Shown here one piece after another: positions 33,625-42,659 of a stretch of DNA of 64,000 bases (positions are counted from its first letter, which is position 1; each line of letters starts with the position of its first letter). The notes under the pieces are model-generated. The model was not told where the DNA came from and did no database searches. It worked only from the letters and a program-made list of their open reading frames with translations. The stretch lies in assembly GCF_004341825.1 (NCBI RefSeq), contig NZ_SMAG01000005.1:118720-182719 (forward strand), given 5' to 3'. Position numbers and translations under genes: made by a program. Source of the stretch: Hazenella coriacea (GTDB taxonomy: Bacteria; Bacillota; Bacilli; Thermoactinomycetales; Thermoactinomycetaceae).

Positions 33625-34287
33625 TTATTCACCGAAACGATACACAATTTCTTCTTTGTGATCAGTCTTTGATTCGATTTGCATGGATAGTTCAGCTAAT
33701 TCCTTTGTTTCTTGGATATAGGTTACTTGGTAAGATACCTTTATTTGATCAGAAATCTCAGGTATAAAAGGATAATCATTACTTGATTTCAACAGTCGTT
33801 TTTTTATCTTTTGAGCTAGTAACCCTTCATCGATACTGACTTTTAATTGAACCCATGTGTTTCCTTGTTTAACTTCTGTAGAAATTAGCTTTACCTCTTT
33901 TTTTATTTCCTGTACTAATCGAAAATGATCTAACGGCGAGATCACTCCTGTTTGCTCTACAGTCAAGTTTTCAGTTTTTCCGTTTAACTGAAAAGAGACT
34001 TGTTTCCCTTTTTTTGAAACTGTAACTGGAGTGGGCTTAGAAGATGTAAGGGTCCAATCTTCATTTGTTTGATTACCTTGCCAAATGGTTTCTTGGTTTT
34101 GCAACTTCATTTTCACTGTATATCCATAGGACGATTGGTTCGATTTTTTTGTCAATACTTGCTCTAAATCATCTAGGTAAAGCGGGTCTTCTCCTCTGAA
34201 ATTTTTGGATACTTGACTGGATTCAACAGGTATGGAGGAACAACCAACTAATACACACAGACTAAGTAAAATAAGTAAATGACGCAT
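33625..34287 (-). CDS. Lipoprotein of unknown function
   Basis: A 220-residue lipoprotein with signal MRHLLILLSLCVLVGCSS and lipobox LVGC (Cys16). The mature region is beta-rich and hydrophilic, with a repeated NQ-x-W/NW pattern and a long amphipathic middle (LDHFRLVQEIKKEVKLI). The last third, with SYQVTYIQETKELAELSMQIES, resembles LolA/LppX-like or YhcN-type carriers only in general shape. No confident family. Monocistronic. Confidence 0.72.
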   Translation of the reverse strand: MRHLLILLSLCVLVGCSSIPVESSQVSKNFRGEDPLYLDDLEQVLTKKSNQSSYGYTVKMKLQNQETIWQGNQTNEDWTLTSSKPTPVTVSKKGKQVSFQLNGKTENLTVEQTGVISPLDHFRLVQEIKKEVKLISTEVKQGNTWVQLKVSIDEGLLAQKIKKRLLKSSNDYPFIPEISDQIKVSYQVTYIQETKELAELSMQIESKTDHKEEIVYRFGE

Positions 34288-34455
34288 CAGATTATTTCAA
34301 CCTCCTATTTCCACAATCTTACGAGAAATAGGTGTGAATTAGTACTAAAATGAAGAAAAAAGCCCAATTAAATGGGCCAAAGTGAAAAATGTGTAAGTCA
34401 TATCTGACCTTAGTTCGGTGATAATAAAGGTACACCCATGAAGGTGGTGAAATTC

Positions 34456-34650
34456 ATGTCAACTTCCTCTTTACAAACAAACTGGCTTTGTGAATTGCTA
34501 CAAACACATTTGCCACCAGAGGAATACAAACAAATGGAAAGCTTTATTCACGCAGAAACATGGGCATCCCCCTCAGCCCTCAAGCGTGAATGGCTTCCTT
34601 CTAAGGAAATTCCCTTACGATTTACATTAGAAATCGATATACAATGTTAG
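34456..34650 (+). CDS. Small protein of unknown function (64 aa)
   Basis: ATG 34456 has AAGGTGGTG six nt upstream, better than the ATG at 34438, which overlaps that Shine-Dalgarno. The product starts MSTSSLQTNWLCELLQTHL and is soluble and helical, with PPEEYKQMESFIHAETW and a C-terminal EIDIQC. It is followed by a strong terminator. Function unknown. Confidence 0.62.
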   Translation: MSTSSLQTNWLCELLQTHLPPEEYKQMESFIHAETWASPSALKREWLPSKEIPLRFTLEIDIQC

Positions 34651-34707
34651 TTCTATTCGTAGTATAACTACTATTTTCCCGTCTATACCTTTCGCCGTTA
34701 CCATATT

Positions 34708-34735
34708 CCTGCCGATTTTTGGCAGGTTTTTTATT
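34708..34735 (+). terminator. Terminator after the 64-aa gene
   Basis: CCTGCC-GATTTTT-GGCAGG followed by TTTTTTATT; the T tract overlaps the convergent mtaD stop codon. Confidence 0.85.
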
Positions 34736-36032
34736 GAGCGATCGCTTGAAAAGCGATTTGAGATTCAGCAATGATTTTTTCCTCATCCAAAGTTAAAATT
34801 TGACGATCAACCATAATCGGATTTCCATCTACATACATATCCTGAACATCCGAACTTTGGGCAGAATAAACGATATGAGAAACTACATCGTGAAGAGGCT
34901 GCATATGAGCGGAAGTTAAATCGATGGTTACAAAATCAGCTTTTTTACTTACTTCCAAAGAGCCTATTTGATGATCTAAAAATAAGGATTCCGCTCCATA
35001 AATCGTTCCCATTTTTAAAGCAATAGGAGCAGGTACTGCCTCAGGATCTTGAAGAAATCCTTTATGAATTAAGGCTGCCAACTGAATTTCTTGAAGCATG
35101 TCCAAATTATTATTGCTTGCAGCTCCATCTGTAGCTAATCCTGGACGAATTCCTCTGGTCAACATACTGGAGATTGGGGCAATTCCACTACCCAGCTTCA
35201 AGTTACTTCCAGGATTGTGAGCGATTTTCACATGATGAGCAGCTAAAATATCGATTTCTTCATCATTAACATGAACAGAGTGTGCAACGAGTGAAGGAAT
35301 ATCGAAAAAGCCCAGTCGACGTAAATGTTCTACAGGGCGTAGTCCATATTGTTGAACATTCTGTTCCACTTCCTTAGCGGTTTCGGACATATGTGTATGG
35401 ATCGGAAGTTCCAATTCAGCAGCTTTTTCTACAAACTTAGAAATAAACTCTGGCGAACATGTATATGGTGCATGTGGTGCAAGCATTGTCGTTATTCTTC
35501 CATTAGCTGCTCCATTCCATTCAGTAGCAAACTGTGTAGCTTCCTGAAACTTATTCTTTCTAATTTCATCATCCCCGAATCCAATAACACCCCGACATAA
35601 GCTTGCACGGATTCCAGATTGACTTACTATTTCTCCAACTGTATCCATATGATCATACATATCAAGGAAACAGGTCGTTCCCGAACGAATCATTTCAACT
35701 ACTGACAATGCTGTTCCTGCCCCTACTTGAACTTTTGTGAATCGTCCTTCCATCGGCCACATCTCTTCTTCGAGCCAACGTTGTAAAGGTAAATCGTCAG
35801 CATATCCGCGAAGTAATGTCATCGCCGCATGACAATGAGTGTTAATCAAGCCAGGTAAAATGGCTTTACCTTCACAATTGATCACTTCATCGTATGTATC
35901 AAGCTCTTCTACATCTGGTAGATCCCCCAAATATATAATCCGATCCCCTTCGATTCCCAAAGCGCCTTGTTGAATCATTTCCATGTCTTCGGTCATCGGA
36001 ATAATAACTGCATTGGTAAAAATTCGCTTCAA
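34731..36032 (-). CDS. mtaD: 5-methylthioadenosine / S-adenosylhomocysteine deaminase
   Basis: A 433-residue amidohydrolase of the MtaD/TrzN/ATZ family. The metal-binding motif is NTHCHAAMTLLRG near residues 64-76, with HTHMSETAKEVEQ, AHSVHVNDEEI, HNPGSNLKLGSG and ATDGAASNN. These fit deamination of MTA, SAH and adenosine in the methyl cycle. No SAM riboswitch is seen in the 62 bp upstream. Related guanine or cytosine deaminases are less likely given the order of motifs. Confidence 0.9.
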   Translation of the reverse strand: MKRIFTNAVIIPMTEDMEMIQQGALGIEGDRIIYLGDLPDVEELDTYDEVINCEGKAILPGLINTHCHAAMTLLRGYADDLPLQRWLEEEMWPMEGRFTKVQVGAGTALSVVEMIRSGTTCFLDMYDHMDTVGEIVSQSGIRASLCRGVIGFGDDEIRKNKFQEATQFATEWNGAANGRITTMLAPHAPYTCSPEFISKFVEKAAELELPIHTHMSETAKEVEQNVQQYGLRPVEHLRRLGFFDIPSLVAHSVHVNDEEIDILAAHHVKIAHNPGSNLKLGSGIAPISSMLTRGIRPGLATDGAASNNNLDMLQEIQLAALIHKGFLQDPEAVPAPIALKMGTIYGAESLFLDHQIGSLEVSKKADFVTIDLTSAHMQPLHDVVSHIVYSAQSSDVQDMYVDGNPIMVDRQILTLDEEKIIAESQIAFQAIAQ

Positions 36033-36094
36033 ATTAAAACCCTCCTAAGTATGTTTTAGCTAACATAACGCAAAAGGGAATCCATGACAAGAGA

Positions 36095-36997
36095 TCAATG
36101 AGGATGAGACTCAATAAAATGTAAAATGTTATCTAATTGGTACTTCTCTTTTTTCATGAATTTTTGAAACAAATCACCCTTCTTTTCTAATCGAGGAATG
36201 ATTGTAAATAGATTCATCACTCGGGGAGAATGAATACTAGGGAGCTCTTCCCAATTTAATGGGGTAGAAACCGCCGCTTCAGCTACAGCTCTTGGCGAAT
36301 AAGGGGCAATTAATGTTTTATGATACCAATGTTGCAAATAATCAAAGTAAACTTGCTTCCCTCGATATTTCACTTTACGTTCAATGGTAATTAAGCTTGG
36401 ATGTTGCTCAACTAAGTATTTAGCAATAAAATGACTCACTTTTCTAGTTTGTTCATAGGTATACTTCGGAACAATTGGCACATAAATTTGGAGTCCACTC
36501 GCTCCAGATGTTTTTACGATCCCATCTAATCCTATTTGCAAAAGAACTTGTCGTGTTATCAAGGCTACCTCAACGACTCGCGAAAAGTCCTCTACACTAG
36601 GGTCTAGATCAAAAACTAACTCTGTTGGGTATTCGATTTTTGATATGAGATTAAAGGAGACATGAAACTCTAGACATGCCAAATTGGCAAGCCAAATCAA
36701 AGTGGGTAAATCATTTAGAAGTAGATATTCAATCGAACCTTCCAGTTTGGTTTGAATCCACTCGGGACGATGTTGAGGAGCGTTTTTCTGATAAAATGAT
36801 TTACCTTTGGTCCCATCGGGAAAGCGAATAGTTGTTAATGCACGATTGTGTGTATATGAAATTAAATAAGGAGCTAATTGGGTACAGGCAAGCACGTAGT
36901 CCCATTTAGTCAATGGAGCTTTTGGAAAAAGGACTTTGTCGGGATTAGATATTTTTATATCTCGACCCTCGACATGAATCATTTTGTATTCTTTCAT
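36095..36997 (-). CDS. ligD: LigD polymerase/primase domain protein (NHEJ)
   Basis: A 300-residue stand-alone PolDom of the AEP superfamily. Signatures include NPDKVLFP near the N-terminus, LIWLANLACLEFHVS, the catalytic VFDLDPS (two metal-binding Asp), KTSGASGLQIYVPI and FDYLQ. In bacterial non-homologous end joining it fills gaps and adds ribonucleotides at breaks recruited by Ku. I start it at ATG 36997, six nt after AAGGTG; longer frames lack a Shine-Dalgarno. Its ligase partner is encoded separately at 37627-38523. Ku is not in the window. Confidence 0.9.
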   Translation of the reverse strand: MKEYKMIHVEGRDIKISNPDKVLFPKAPLTKWDYVLACTQLAPYLISYTHNRALTTIRFPDGTKGKSFYQKNAPQHRPEWIQTKLEGSIEYLLLNDLPTLIWLANLACLEFHVSFNLISKIEYPTELVFDLDPSVEDFSRVVEVALITRQVLLQIGLDGIVKTSGASGLQIYVPIVPKYTYEQTRKVSHFIAKYLVEQHPSLITIERKVKYRGKQVYFDYLQHWYHKTLIAPYSPRAVAEAAVSTPLNWEELPSIHSPRVMNLFTIIPRLEKKGDLFQKFMKKEKYQLDNILHFIESHPH

Positions 36998-37042
36998 CTT
37001 CATCACCTTAAATCGGATAAGCCCAAAATGAATAGAACAATG

Positions 37043-37070
37043 ACCAAATGGGCATGTGCAACATAAGTTA
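37043..37070 (+). promoter_or_regulatory. Sigma-K-like promoter of the coat-like operon
   Basis: ACC at 37043-37045, a 16 bp spacer and CATAAGTTA at 37062-37070 match the sigma-K pattern AC-N16/17-CATANNNTA. Expression in the mother cell late in sporulation is inferred. Confidence 0.6.
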
Positions 37071-37112
37071 TGAGTGTAAAGCTTAAGATATACAAATTCA
37101 GGAGGGTTCATT

Positions 37113-37337
37113 ATGTCATATCAACAACAACCAGATTTCTTTGAGTCCAATGGATTAGCGCATGAACATTACGATTATCCATATCCCCCAGTCTATCCGA
37201 TGACTATGTCTCCAGAACAATACGACCTTTCTAACAATGCCCAAGTATCCATTTTTCCATTCTTCCCCTTCTTCCGTCCCTTTCCTTTTTTCGGACCGTT
37301 CCCGTTCTTTAGACCATTCCCTCCATTTTTCTGGTAG
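37113..37337 (+). CDS. Phe/Pro/Tyr-rich spore-coat-like protein
   Basis: A 74-residue low-complexity protein. The N-terminal half is Tyr/Gln/His-rich (YQQQPDFFESNGLAHEHYDY) and the C-terminal half repeats PFF/FRPFPFF motifs. Such aromatic/proline composition is usual in small Bacillales coat proteins. RBS AGGAGGG precedes ATG 37113, and a sigma-K-like promoter lies 43 bp upstream. It is followed after 17 bp by a second protein of the same kind. Family assignment is by composition only. Confidence 0.7.
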   Translation: MSYQQQPDFFESNGLAHEHYDYPYPPVYPMTMSPEQYDLSNNAQVSIFPFFPFFRPFPFFGPFPFFRPFPPFFW

Positions 37338-37354
37338 ATGAAGGAGAGATGTAA

Positions 37355-37564
37355 ATGAATCCGTACGAAAACGAGGCTTGGGAATATGATTTTAACCCCG
37401 ACTTAGAGATTGAACAATATCCACCCTATCCTGTTTATCCTAATCTTCCTCCCTATCCAATAAATTATCCTTATCCAAATCCAGGTTACGTTCCATATCC
37501 CCCTTTTCAACCAATCTTCTTTCCACCTCCAGGTCGTGGATATAGAAGGCGGCGCTATTACTAA
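37355..37564 (+). CDS. Tyr/Pro-rich spore-coat-like protein
   Basis: A 69-residue protein with an acidic N-terminus (MNPYENEAWEYDFNPDLEIE) followed by YPPYP/YPNP repeats and a basic tail ending RGYRRRRYY. The Tyr and Arg richness suggests a crosslinkable coat or crust component. AAGGAGAG precedes ATG 37355, and it shares the sigma-K-like promoter of the preceding gene. It ends at a terminator. Confidence 0.7.
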   Translation: MNPYENEAWEYDFNPDLEIEQYPPYPVYPNLPPYPINYPYPNPGYVPYPPFQPIFFPPPGRGYRRRRYY

Positions 37565-37583
37565 ACCTCGCTTGTACTTAAAT

Positions 37584-37625
37584 AAACCTAGAATCTATAT
37601 TAATCGGGTTCTAGGTTTGTTCTTT
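37584..37625 (+). terminator. Terminator of the coat-like operon
   Basis: AAACCTAGAA pairs with TTCTAGGTTT and is followed by GTTCTTTTTC. Confidence 0.8.
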
Positions 37626-37626
37626 T

Positions 37627-38523
37627 TCATTTAATAACTGGAGAGCGTAGGGTTCCGTCAGGAGTCCATTCAAGAAATTGCACTTGTACGGTAATCTCGG
37701 GAATGATCCATGCAACCGGTTCTCGTAACCGCAGTTGAGGAATAACACCTTTTTCTTGAGCTGTCTCTTGAGCCAAACGTGTAAATAGTTGCTTTTGTTC
37801 TATGGACAATCCTGTTGAAGCCTTTCCGATATAGATCCATTCCCCATTTTTAAAGATACCTAGGATTAATGAATTAACCATCGAACGAGACTGTTCAAAC
37901 GTAACTCCAATGACGGTTGCATGAATCTTTTGAATGTGCTTTAACTTTAACCAAGTAGTATGCTTTTGTCCTAGATGATAAGTCCCTTCTCTTTCTTTTA
38001 TCACAATGCCTTCCCAACCTTTTTCCTCTGTCACCTTCCACAGAGTACTTCCATCATCATAACTAGGACACACCTGTACATGAGATGTTTCTTGAATAAG
38101 ATTATTTAACAAATCGAGGCGCTCTGTTAAAGGCTGATCAGTTAACCATTTTCCATTAAAATAAATAATATCGAAAATCATATAATAGACAGGGATTTTT
38201 GATTGGGCTTGAAGGATTTTTTGTGGGTTTTTTAAACGATCTCGTTTTAATATTTCAAAGAAACACGATTTACCTTGATCGATGGCAATCATTTCACCAT
38301 CTAATATCACAGAATGCTCCTTAAGCATCTTAGATAATTCTTTAGTTATCTCTGGATATGTAACTGTTCGTTCATTTTTTTTTCGTGTATATAGCTGAGT
38401 TTTTTGTGAATCGTAATTGGTTAAGATCCGGATACCATCCCATTTCACTTGATATAGTAAGGATTTTTTGTGTATGAGTTGGTTAGTCAAGATGGGTTCC
38501 ATGGGTTTTATTAAAGGTATCAT
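37627..38523 (-). CDS. ligD: ATP-dependent DNA ligase (LigD ligase domain)
   Basis: A 298-residue ATP-dependent ligase. The nucleotidyl-transfer Lys is in YQVKWDGIR (KxDGxR, near residue 27), with YTRKKNERT, ILDGEM, FDIIYFNG, EGIVIKE and LKLKHI as motifs Ia-V, followed by an OB-fold ending EWTPDGTLRSPVI. This is the ligase half of LigD, encoded separately from the polymerase at 36095-36997. In Bacillus the two are fused and expressed in the forespore for break repair during germination. The split arrangement flanks coat-like genes. Confidence 0.9.
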   Translation of the reverse strand: MIPLIKPMEPILTNQLIHKKSLLYQVKWDGIRILTNYDSQKTQLYTRKKNERTVTYPEITKELSKMLKEHSVILDGEMIAIDQGKSCFFEILKRDRLKNPQKILQAQSKIPVYYMIFDIIYFNGKWLTDQPLTERLDLLNNLIQETSHVQVCPSYDDGSTLWKVTEEKGWEGIVIKEREGTYHLGQKHTTWLKLKHIQKIHATVIGVTFEQSRSMVNSLILGIFKNGEWIYIGKASTGLSIEQKQLFTRLAQETAQEKGVIPQLRLREPVAWIIPEITVQVQFLEWTPDGTLRSPVIK

Positions 38524-38652
38524 TTTTTTGCCTCTTTTGTTTGTGTTACAAACTTGTTTATGTTTTTGTTTATGATTCCCCTTCAGTTATTTAATTATCA
38601 CACCCATGTAGAAAACTGAAAAAGGCATTTGTAATATTATTAAAAGAAGAGA

Positions 38653-38879
38653 ATGTCTGTTAATCATCAAAGACTAGAGCGCTTTTCTCAAGAAACATTT
38701 TAGCATTAGCAAAGGTCTGGAATGGTCCTTTAAACAAGTTTAGTGACGTGATACTACCTTTTGAATTATTTCCAGCTTACAAATTTTTTGAAGGTAATAT
38801 CTCTAACTACCAATTATTCAATGACGAATATAATAGTTACGAAAATTGCAGAAAGATACTAATATCATTTTTTGAATAA
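38653..38879 (+). pseudogene. Decayed gene fragment, possibly HsdM-like N-terminus
   Basis: A frame starting MSVNHQRLERFSQETF breaks at about 38701. The next frame continues as ILALAKVWNGPLNKFSDV, then ILPFELFPAYKFFEGN, ending ILISFFE. The pattern of an N-terminal helix followed by DVILPF is reminiscent of the start of type I restriction methylase subunits. The resemblance is weak, and the fragment could come from another family. It ends just before a 12 bp hairpin. Confidence 0.3.
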
Positions 38880-38922
38880 CAAGAGCGGGTGATTTTTGAA
38901 GCTACATACTCATTATTTGAGC

Positions 38923-38951
38923 AAGGGCGCATTTTATAGAAATGCGCCCTT
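38923..38951 (+). terminator. Hairpin, probable terminator
   Basis: AAGGGCGCATTT-TATAG-AAATGCGCCCTT is a perfect 12 bp stem followed on the plus strand by a T-rich stretch, downstream of the decayed fragment. It also faces the end of the second rph gene. Confidence 0.65.
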
Positions 38952-39045
38952 TAGTTTTGAGTTTTATATCATTGACAAGAACATTAAAGAGAATCAATTT
39001 AGGGTTTTAATCTACGTTACAAACCAAACTTTACTCCACACCATA

Positions 39046-41718
39046 TTAAGCATCTTTATAACCATCCAAGATTTGAACATAACCTTGGGTTCCATCTACC
39101 CGGATATACTGGCCATCCCTAATTTTTTTGGTTGCATCGTCTACGCCTACGACAGCTGGAATTCCATATTCGCGAGCCACAACTGCCCCATGGGTCATCA
39201 ACCCTCCGACTTCCATGACTAGGGCTTGGGATGAATTAAATAGCGTCGTCCACCCGGGATCTGTAAAAGGTGCAATTAATATCTCTCCTGGTTTTAGGTT
39301 CGCTTTTTCTGGACTTAATACTACTCTTGCATAACCTTCTATTACACCAGGGGAAACAGGTGTACCAATTAGAGATCCAGCGGGGGCCTGAATATCACGT
39401 CTTCTACCTGTGATAATCTCTCCTTCACTAGTCATTACACGAGGAGGGGTAAGCTTTTGATACTGTTTGTATTCCTTTTTTCGTAGACTTATCAACTCAG
39501 GCAAATTGCCTCTAAAACGGTTTCCCATTACCATGAGAATCTCGTCTAAAGTCAGATAAAAAACGTCTGTCCGATGTTGAAGAACCCCCTGATCAACCAG
39601 TTGATCTGCTTCTTCCAAAATAGCCTGTTTGTAAAGATTAAGATGTTGCACAAGCATATATTTAGGATGTTCACGAATACCCATATGATCTCGATATACC
39701 TTAATCAATCGAGACATCCATCTTTGCTTCATCAGCCCACCACGGATTTTCCTGACTCGTTCGAGAATGAACTGACCAGCTTGTTCTGCTTCTATTCTTC
39801 CATTGTTAAATTTCTCTCGATGTTCTCCAAGTTTTAGATTTTGAATATGACTCAACATGGATGGCACCAGCATGGTAGGAGCTTCTTGCCAACGCAACTT
39901 TGTAATATCGATCTCCCCTGGACAGCGCATCCCATATTGATGAATAAAAAGCTCAAACTCTTTTCGGAAAATGTCTCCCCCTTCAATTCGATTCAATCCT
40001 TCATAAAAGGAATGGTCTTCTGCTTCTTCTAAATATCGGATCACCTCGGAGTATTGTCTGGCTATATCCGCCACATCTCCTAGAACAAGCCCCATTTCAC
40101 TCGTAACATTACCCGGTAATGATTTATTAAGCAGATCGACGGCTTGATCATCTCCTAACCAGCGTTTGGATAAATATCGGATCATTTTTGAGGCAACAAT
40201 CCCTGACAGTGGGTATGGCATAATATCTAAGAAAAGTCTCAATAGTAAATTCCCCGCACTTTGTTGAATCCATCGAATTCGCTCTGAACCAGATTTCTGA
40301 GATAGTTCTTCTTTACTTTTCTTAACCCAAGTTTCCATATATTCATTACATCGATGAATAGAATCAGAGGAATCCCGAAAAAGGATGTTTTTGATCGTAT
40401 CCATTAAAATAGATTTCACAAATTGCCTAGCTTTCTTAACAATCTGCTTATTTGGGATTGCATTTTTTTGAAATTGTTCACGCTGAATGAATTGCGTAAT
40501 AGCATTACTTATTAATTCATCAACATGGCTAAGCGCCAGAGGCATCATTTTTTGCGCAGGTTTCCAATATAACACTTCTGTTGGATTGATATACAATCGC
40601 CCACCTGCTGATAACATAACATCACTTTCAGAGCCGATATCCTTCTTCCCAAATGGAAAGATCCTGCGCATAATCGAAATAGCTAACGGCTTCATTGCAT
40701 CTGTCATCATTTGTTGATGACCAAAGGAAAAAAAGACCTGTAACTTTAAGTTGTCCTGAATGTCTGGGAGTGGATATAAAGAGGTAATTGGCCGGCTTTG
40801 CAGAATAACTAATTTTTCATCTACCCATCCCCACTCAATATCTTGCTCTGATCCATAATGTTTCTCAATCTCTTCCCCCAGCTTTGCCAATTCGAATATT
40901 TTTTCATCAGGGAGCGCTTGTTCCTTCTGTTTGTCTTTGGATAGATCTTTCGTGATTGTACCGCCCTCGGGCAACGCATAAATAGCAACTTTCTTGTCAG
41001 CAATCTGTTTCTTTACAATTTCTCCGGATCGAACTTGATATAGATCTGCTGAAACAATACCAGAAACAAGCGCTTCGCCAAGTCCAAAACTCGCATCAAT
41101 CGAGATCGTTTTACGATGCCCCGTAATAGGCTCTGCGGTAAACATGATTCCTGAAACCTCAGGAAACACCATTTGCTGTACCACAACCGAAAGAAATACG
41201 GAACGATGATCGAAACCATTTTTCATCCGATAAGAGATCGCTCGATCTGTAAATAATGAAGCCCAACATTTTTGGATGGCTTGAAGAATTTGTTCCTTAC
41301 CTTTGACATTTAAATACGTATCCTGTTGACCTGCGAAAGAAGCTGTTGGTAAATCTTCAGCTGTAGCACTAGAGCGAATCGCATAAGCAGCTTCTATCCC
41401 CGTCTTTTTCCACTCTTCTACGATCGCAGACCAAATATTATCAGGAATAGTTAAACTCTCTATATGATCTCGAATTTGCTTTCCTAAAATTCGGATAGAA
41501 TCTAATTGATCAGGTTTCAATGGATCAAGGAGTTCAAATAGATCTTCTATCTCATTACTTGTTTGTAAAATAGAACGATAGGTAGCAGTGGTCACGCAAA
41601 AGCCTCGTGGGATTGGAAAACCCGCCTTACTCATTTCACCTAGATTAGCTCCCTTTCCCCCAACGTAAGGTAAACTAGATTTGTCGATCTCATTAAAGCT
41701 CAACACATATGGAATCAC
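39046..41718 (-). CDS. rph: Rifampicin phosphotransferase-like enzyme, second copy
   Basis: An 890-residue paralogue of the protein at 19899-22523. The ATP-grasp domain has GGKGANLGEMSKAGFP and RSSATAEDLPTASFAGQQDT. The variable middle domain spans about 340-770, and the C-terminal swivelling domain has GGLMTHGAVVAREYGIPAVVGV with the phospho-His near residue 840. Both copies keep all catalytic motifs but differ through the middle, substrate-binding domain, so they may act on different rifamycin-like compounds. No helD gene accompanies this copy. An alternative is an uncharacterised PEP-utilising dikinase. Confidence 0.8.
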   Translation of the reverse strand: MIPYVLSFNEIDKSSLPYVGGKGANLGEMSKAGFPIPRGFCVTTATYRSILQTSNEIEDLFELLDPLKPDQLDSIRILGKQIRDHIESLTIPDNIWSAIVEEWKKTGIEAAYAIRSSATAEDLPTASFAGQQDTYLNVKGKEQILQAIQKCWASLFTDRAISYRMKNGFDHRSVFLSVVVQQMVFPEVSGIMFTAEPITGHRKTISIDASFGLGEALVSGIVSADLYQVRSGEIVKKQIADKKVAIYALPEGGTITKDLSKDKQKEQALPDEKIFELAKLGEEIEKHYGSEQDIEWGWVDEKLVILQSRPITSLYPLPDIQDNLKLQVFFSFGHQQMMTDAMKPLAISIMRRIFPFGKKDIGSESDVMLSAGGRLYINPTEVLYWKPAQKMMPLALSHVDELISNAITQFIQREQFQKNAIPNKQIVKKARQFVKSILMDTIKNILFRDSSDSIHRCNEYMETWVKKSKEELSQKSGSERIRWIQQSAGNLLLRLFLDIMPYPLSGIVASKMIRYLSKRWLGDDQAVDLLNKSLPGNVTSEMGLVLGDVADIARQYSEVIRYLEEAEDHSFYEGLNRIEGGDIFRKEFELFIHQYGMRCPGEIDITKLRWQEAPTMLVPSMLSHIQNLKLGEHREKFNNGRIEAEQAGQFILERVRKIRGGLMKQRWMSRLIKVYRDHMGIREHPKYMLVQHLNLYKQAILEEADQLVDQGVLQHRTDVFYLTLDEILMVMGNRFRGNLPELISLRKKEYKQYQKLTPPRVMTSEGEIITGRRRDIQAPAGSLIGTPVSPGVIEGYARVVLSPEKANLKPGEILIAPFTDPGWTTLFNSSQALVMEVGGLMTHGAVVAREYGIPAVVGVDDATKKIRDGQYIRVDGTQGYVQILDGYKDA

Positions 41719-42179
41719 CTTATATCACCCTTTTTTAGATTTTCAGAATCAAATGGGGTAATCATTTTGATAACAATGTATAGATTTTCAACTATTTTAA
41801 AAAGATGTTTCTTAATCATCATCCTCTACTTCTTCTTTGCATGCCCTAAATTCTAAACATAGTATTTAGTATATTCATTATATTTATTGAATAATTAACA
41901 AATACTAATTCCTTTCAAAAAAGGGGTAAGAATAAGCTTAACGATTTTTTCATTAGCTATAGTCTTCAATTGCGAAATTGTTTTAACCTTAAATACATAT
42001 TCTACTTAAGTGTGTCCTTTCTATATTTAGAAATATTTATAGATATTAATTTAGAAATTAATTATTTTAAAATGGCGAATGGTCGTGTAAAATAGTATTG
42101 GGTTGATAGATAGTTGCGATTTTTCCTACTCTTACTATTAACCCAATAATTATAAATAGGGGAAAAGGAGATAGAAAAA
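41719..42179. other. Long AT-rich intergenic region with a hairpin near its 3' end
   Basis: No coding frame is convincing in this 460 bp divergent region. Near its right end TATTGGGTT (42096-42104) and AACCCAATA (42140-42148), with matching flanks, can form a stem of about 14 bp around a 35 nt loop in the leader of the secreted-protein gene. It might be a regulatory leader or an mRNA stabiliser. Confidence 0.5.
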
Positions 42180-42581
42180 ATGAATAAGAAAAAGTTTTTG
42201 TCCATCCTGTCATTTACTTTTGCATTGATCTTTACATTGAGCATCACAAGCGCTTACGCAAATACTCCAACACAAGTACGTTTAACACCTAGTGAGTATT
42301 CTGATCAAACTGAATTAAGATGGTATAACGCTGGTCAAAAAATCAGAGTTAATTATGAAAACTATGATTCAAGTAATCGTGGATTCTCACTTCATTTAGG
42401 AATAGAAACAGCTGGTATGCATTATGACATAGTTAAAAATGTATGGGTTCCAAAAGGAACGAATTATCAAGGATTTGATTACATAGTACCAACAAGTGGC
42501 TATTATCTAGTAAAACTTCATTGTAATGGAGATGGAGGAACTAATGGTTGCGATGGTTGGGCTGGAATGGATGATTATTAA
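42180..42581 (+). CDS. Small secreted protein of unknown function
   Basis: A 133-residue protein with a Sec signal peptide (MNKKKFLSILSFTFALIFTL, cleavage after SAYA near residue 29). The mature domain is about 105 residues and looks like a beta-sandwich, with paired Cys (HCNGDGGTNGC) near the C-terminus that could form a disulfide. AAAGGAG precedes the ATG. It borders the M23/propeller island, so it may belong to the same secretome module. No known family. Confidence 0.75.
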   Translation: MNKKKFLSILSFTFALIFTLSITSAYANTPTQVRLTPSEYSDQTELRWYNAGQKIRVNYENYDSSNRGFSLHLGIETAGMHYDIVKNVWVPKGTNYQGFDYIVPTSGYYLVKLHCNGDGGTNGCDGWAGMDDY

Positions 42582-42620
42582 GTAAATATTTCAATCCCAT
42601 GTAATTAATATGAATATATA

Positions 42621-42654
42621 TAAAAGCCGACTTCCATTTGGAGATCGGCTTTTA
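42621..42654. terminator. Bidirectional terminator
   Basis: TAAAAGCCGA and TCGGCTTTTA form a 10 bp stem between the convergent secreted-protein gene and the propeller-like gene. Confidence 0.8.
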
Positions 42655-42659
42655 TACTG

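Noticed and set aside
38896..39222. Plus-strand frame over the end of the second rph gene
   Set aside because: It is mostly antisense to the conserved His domain of rph and includes a hairpin.
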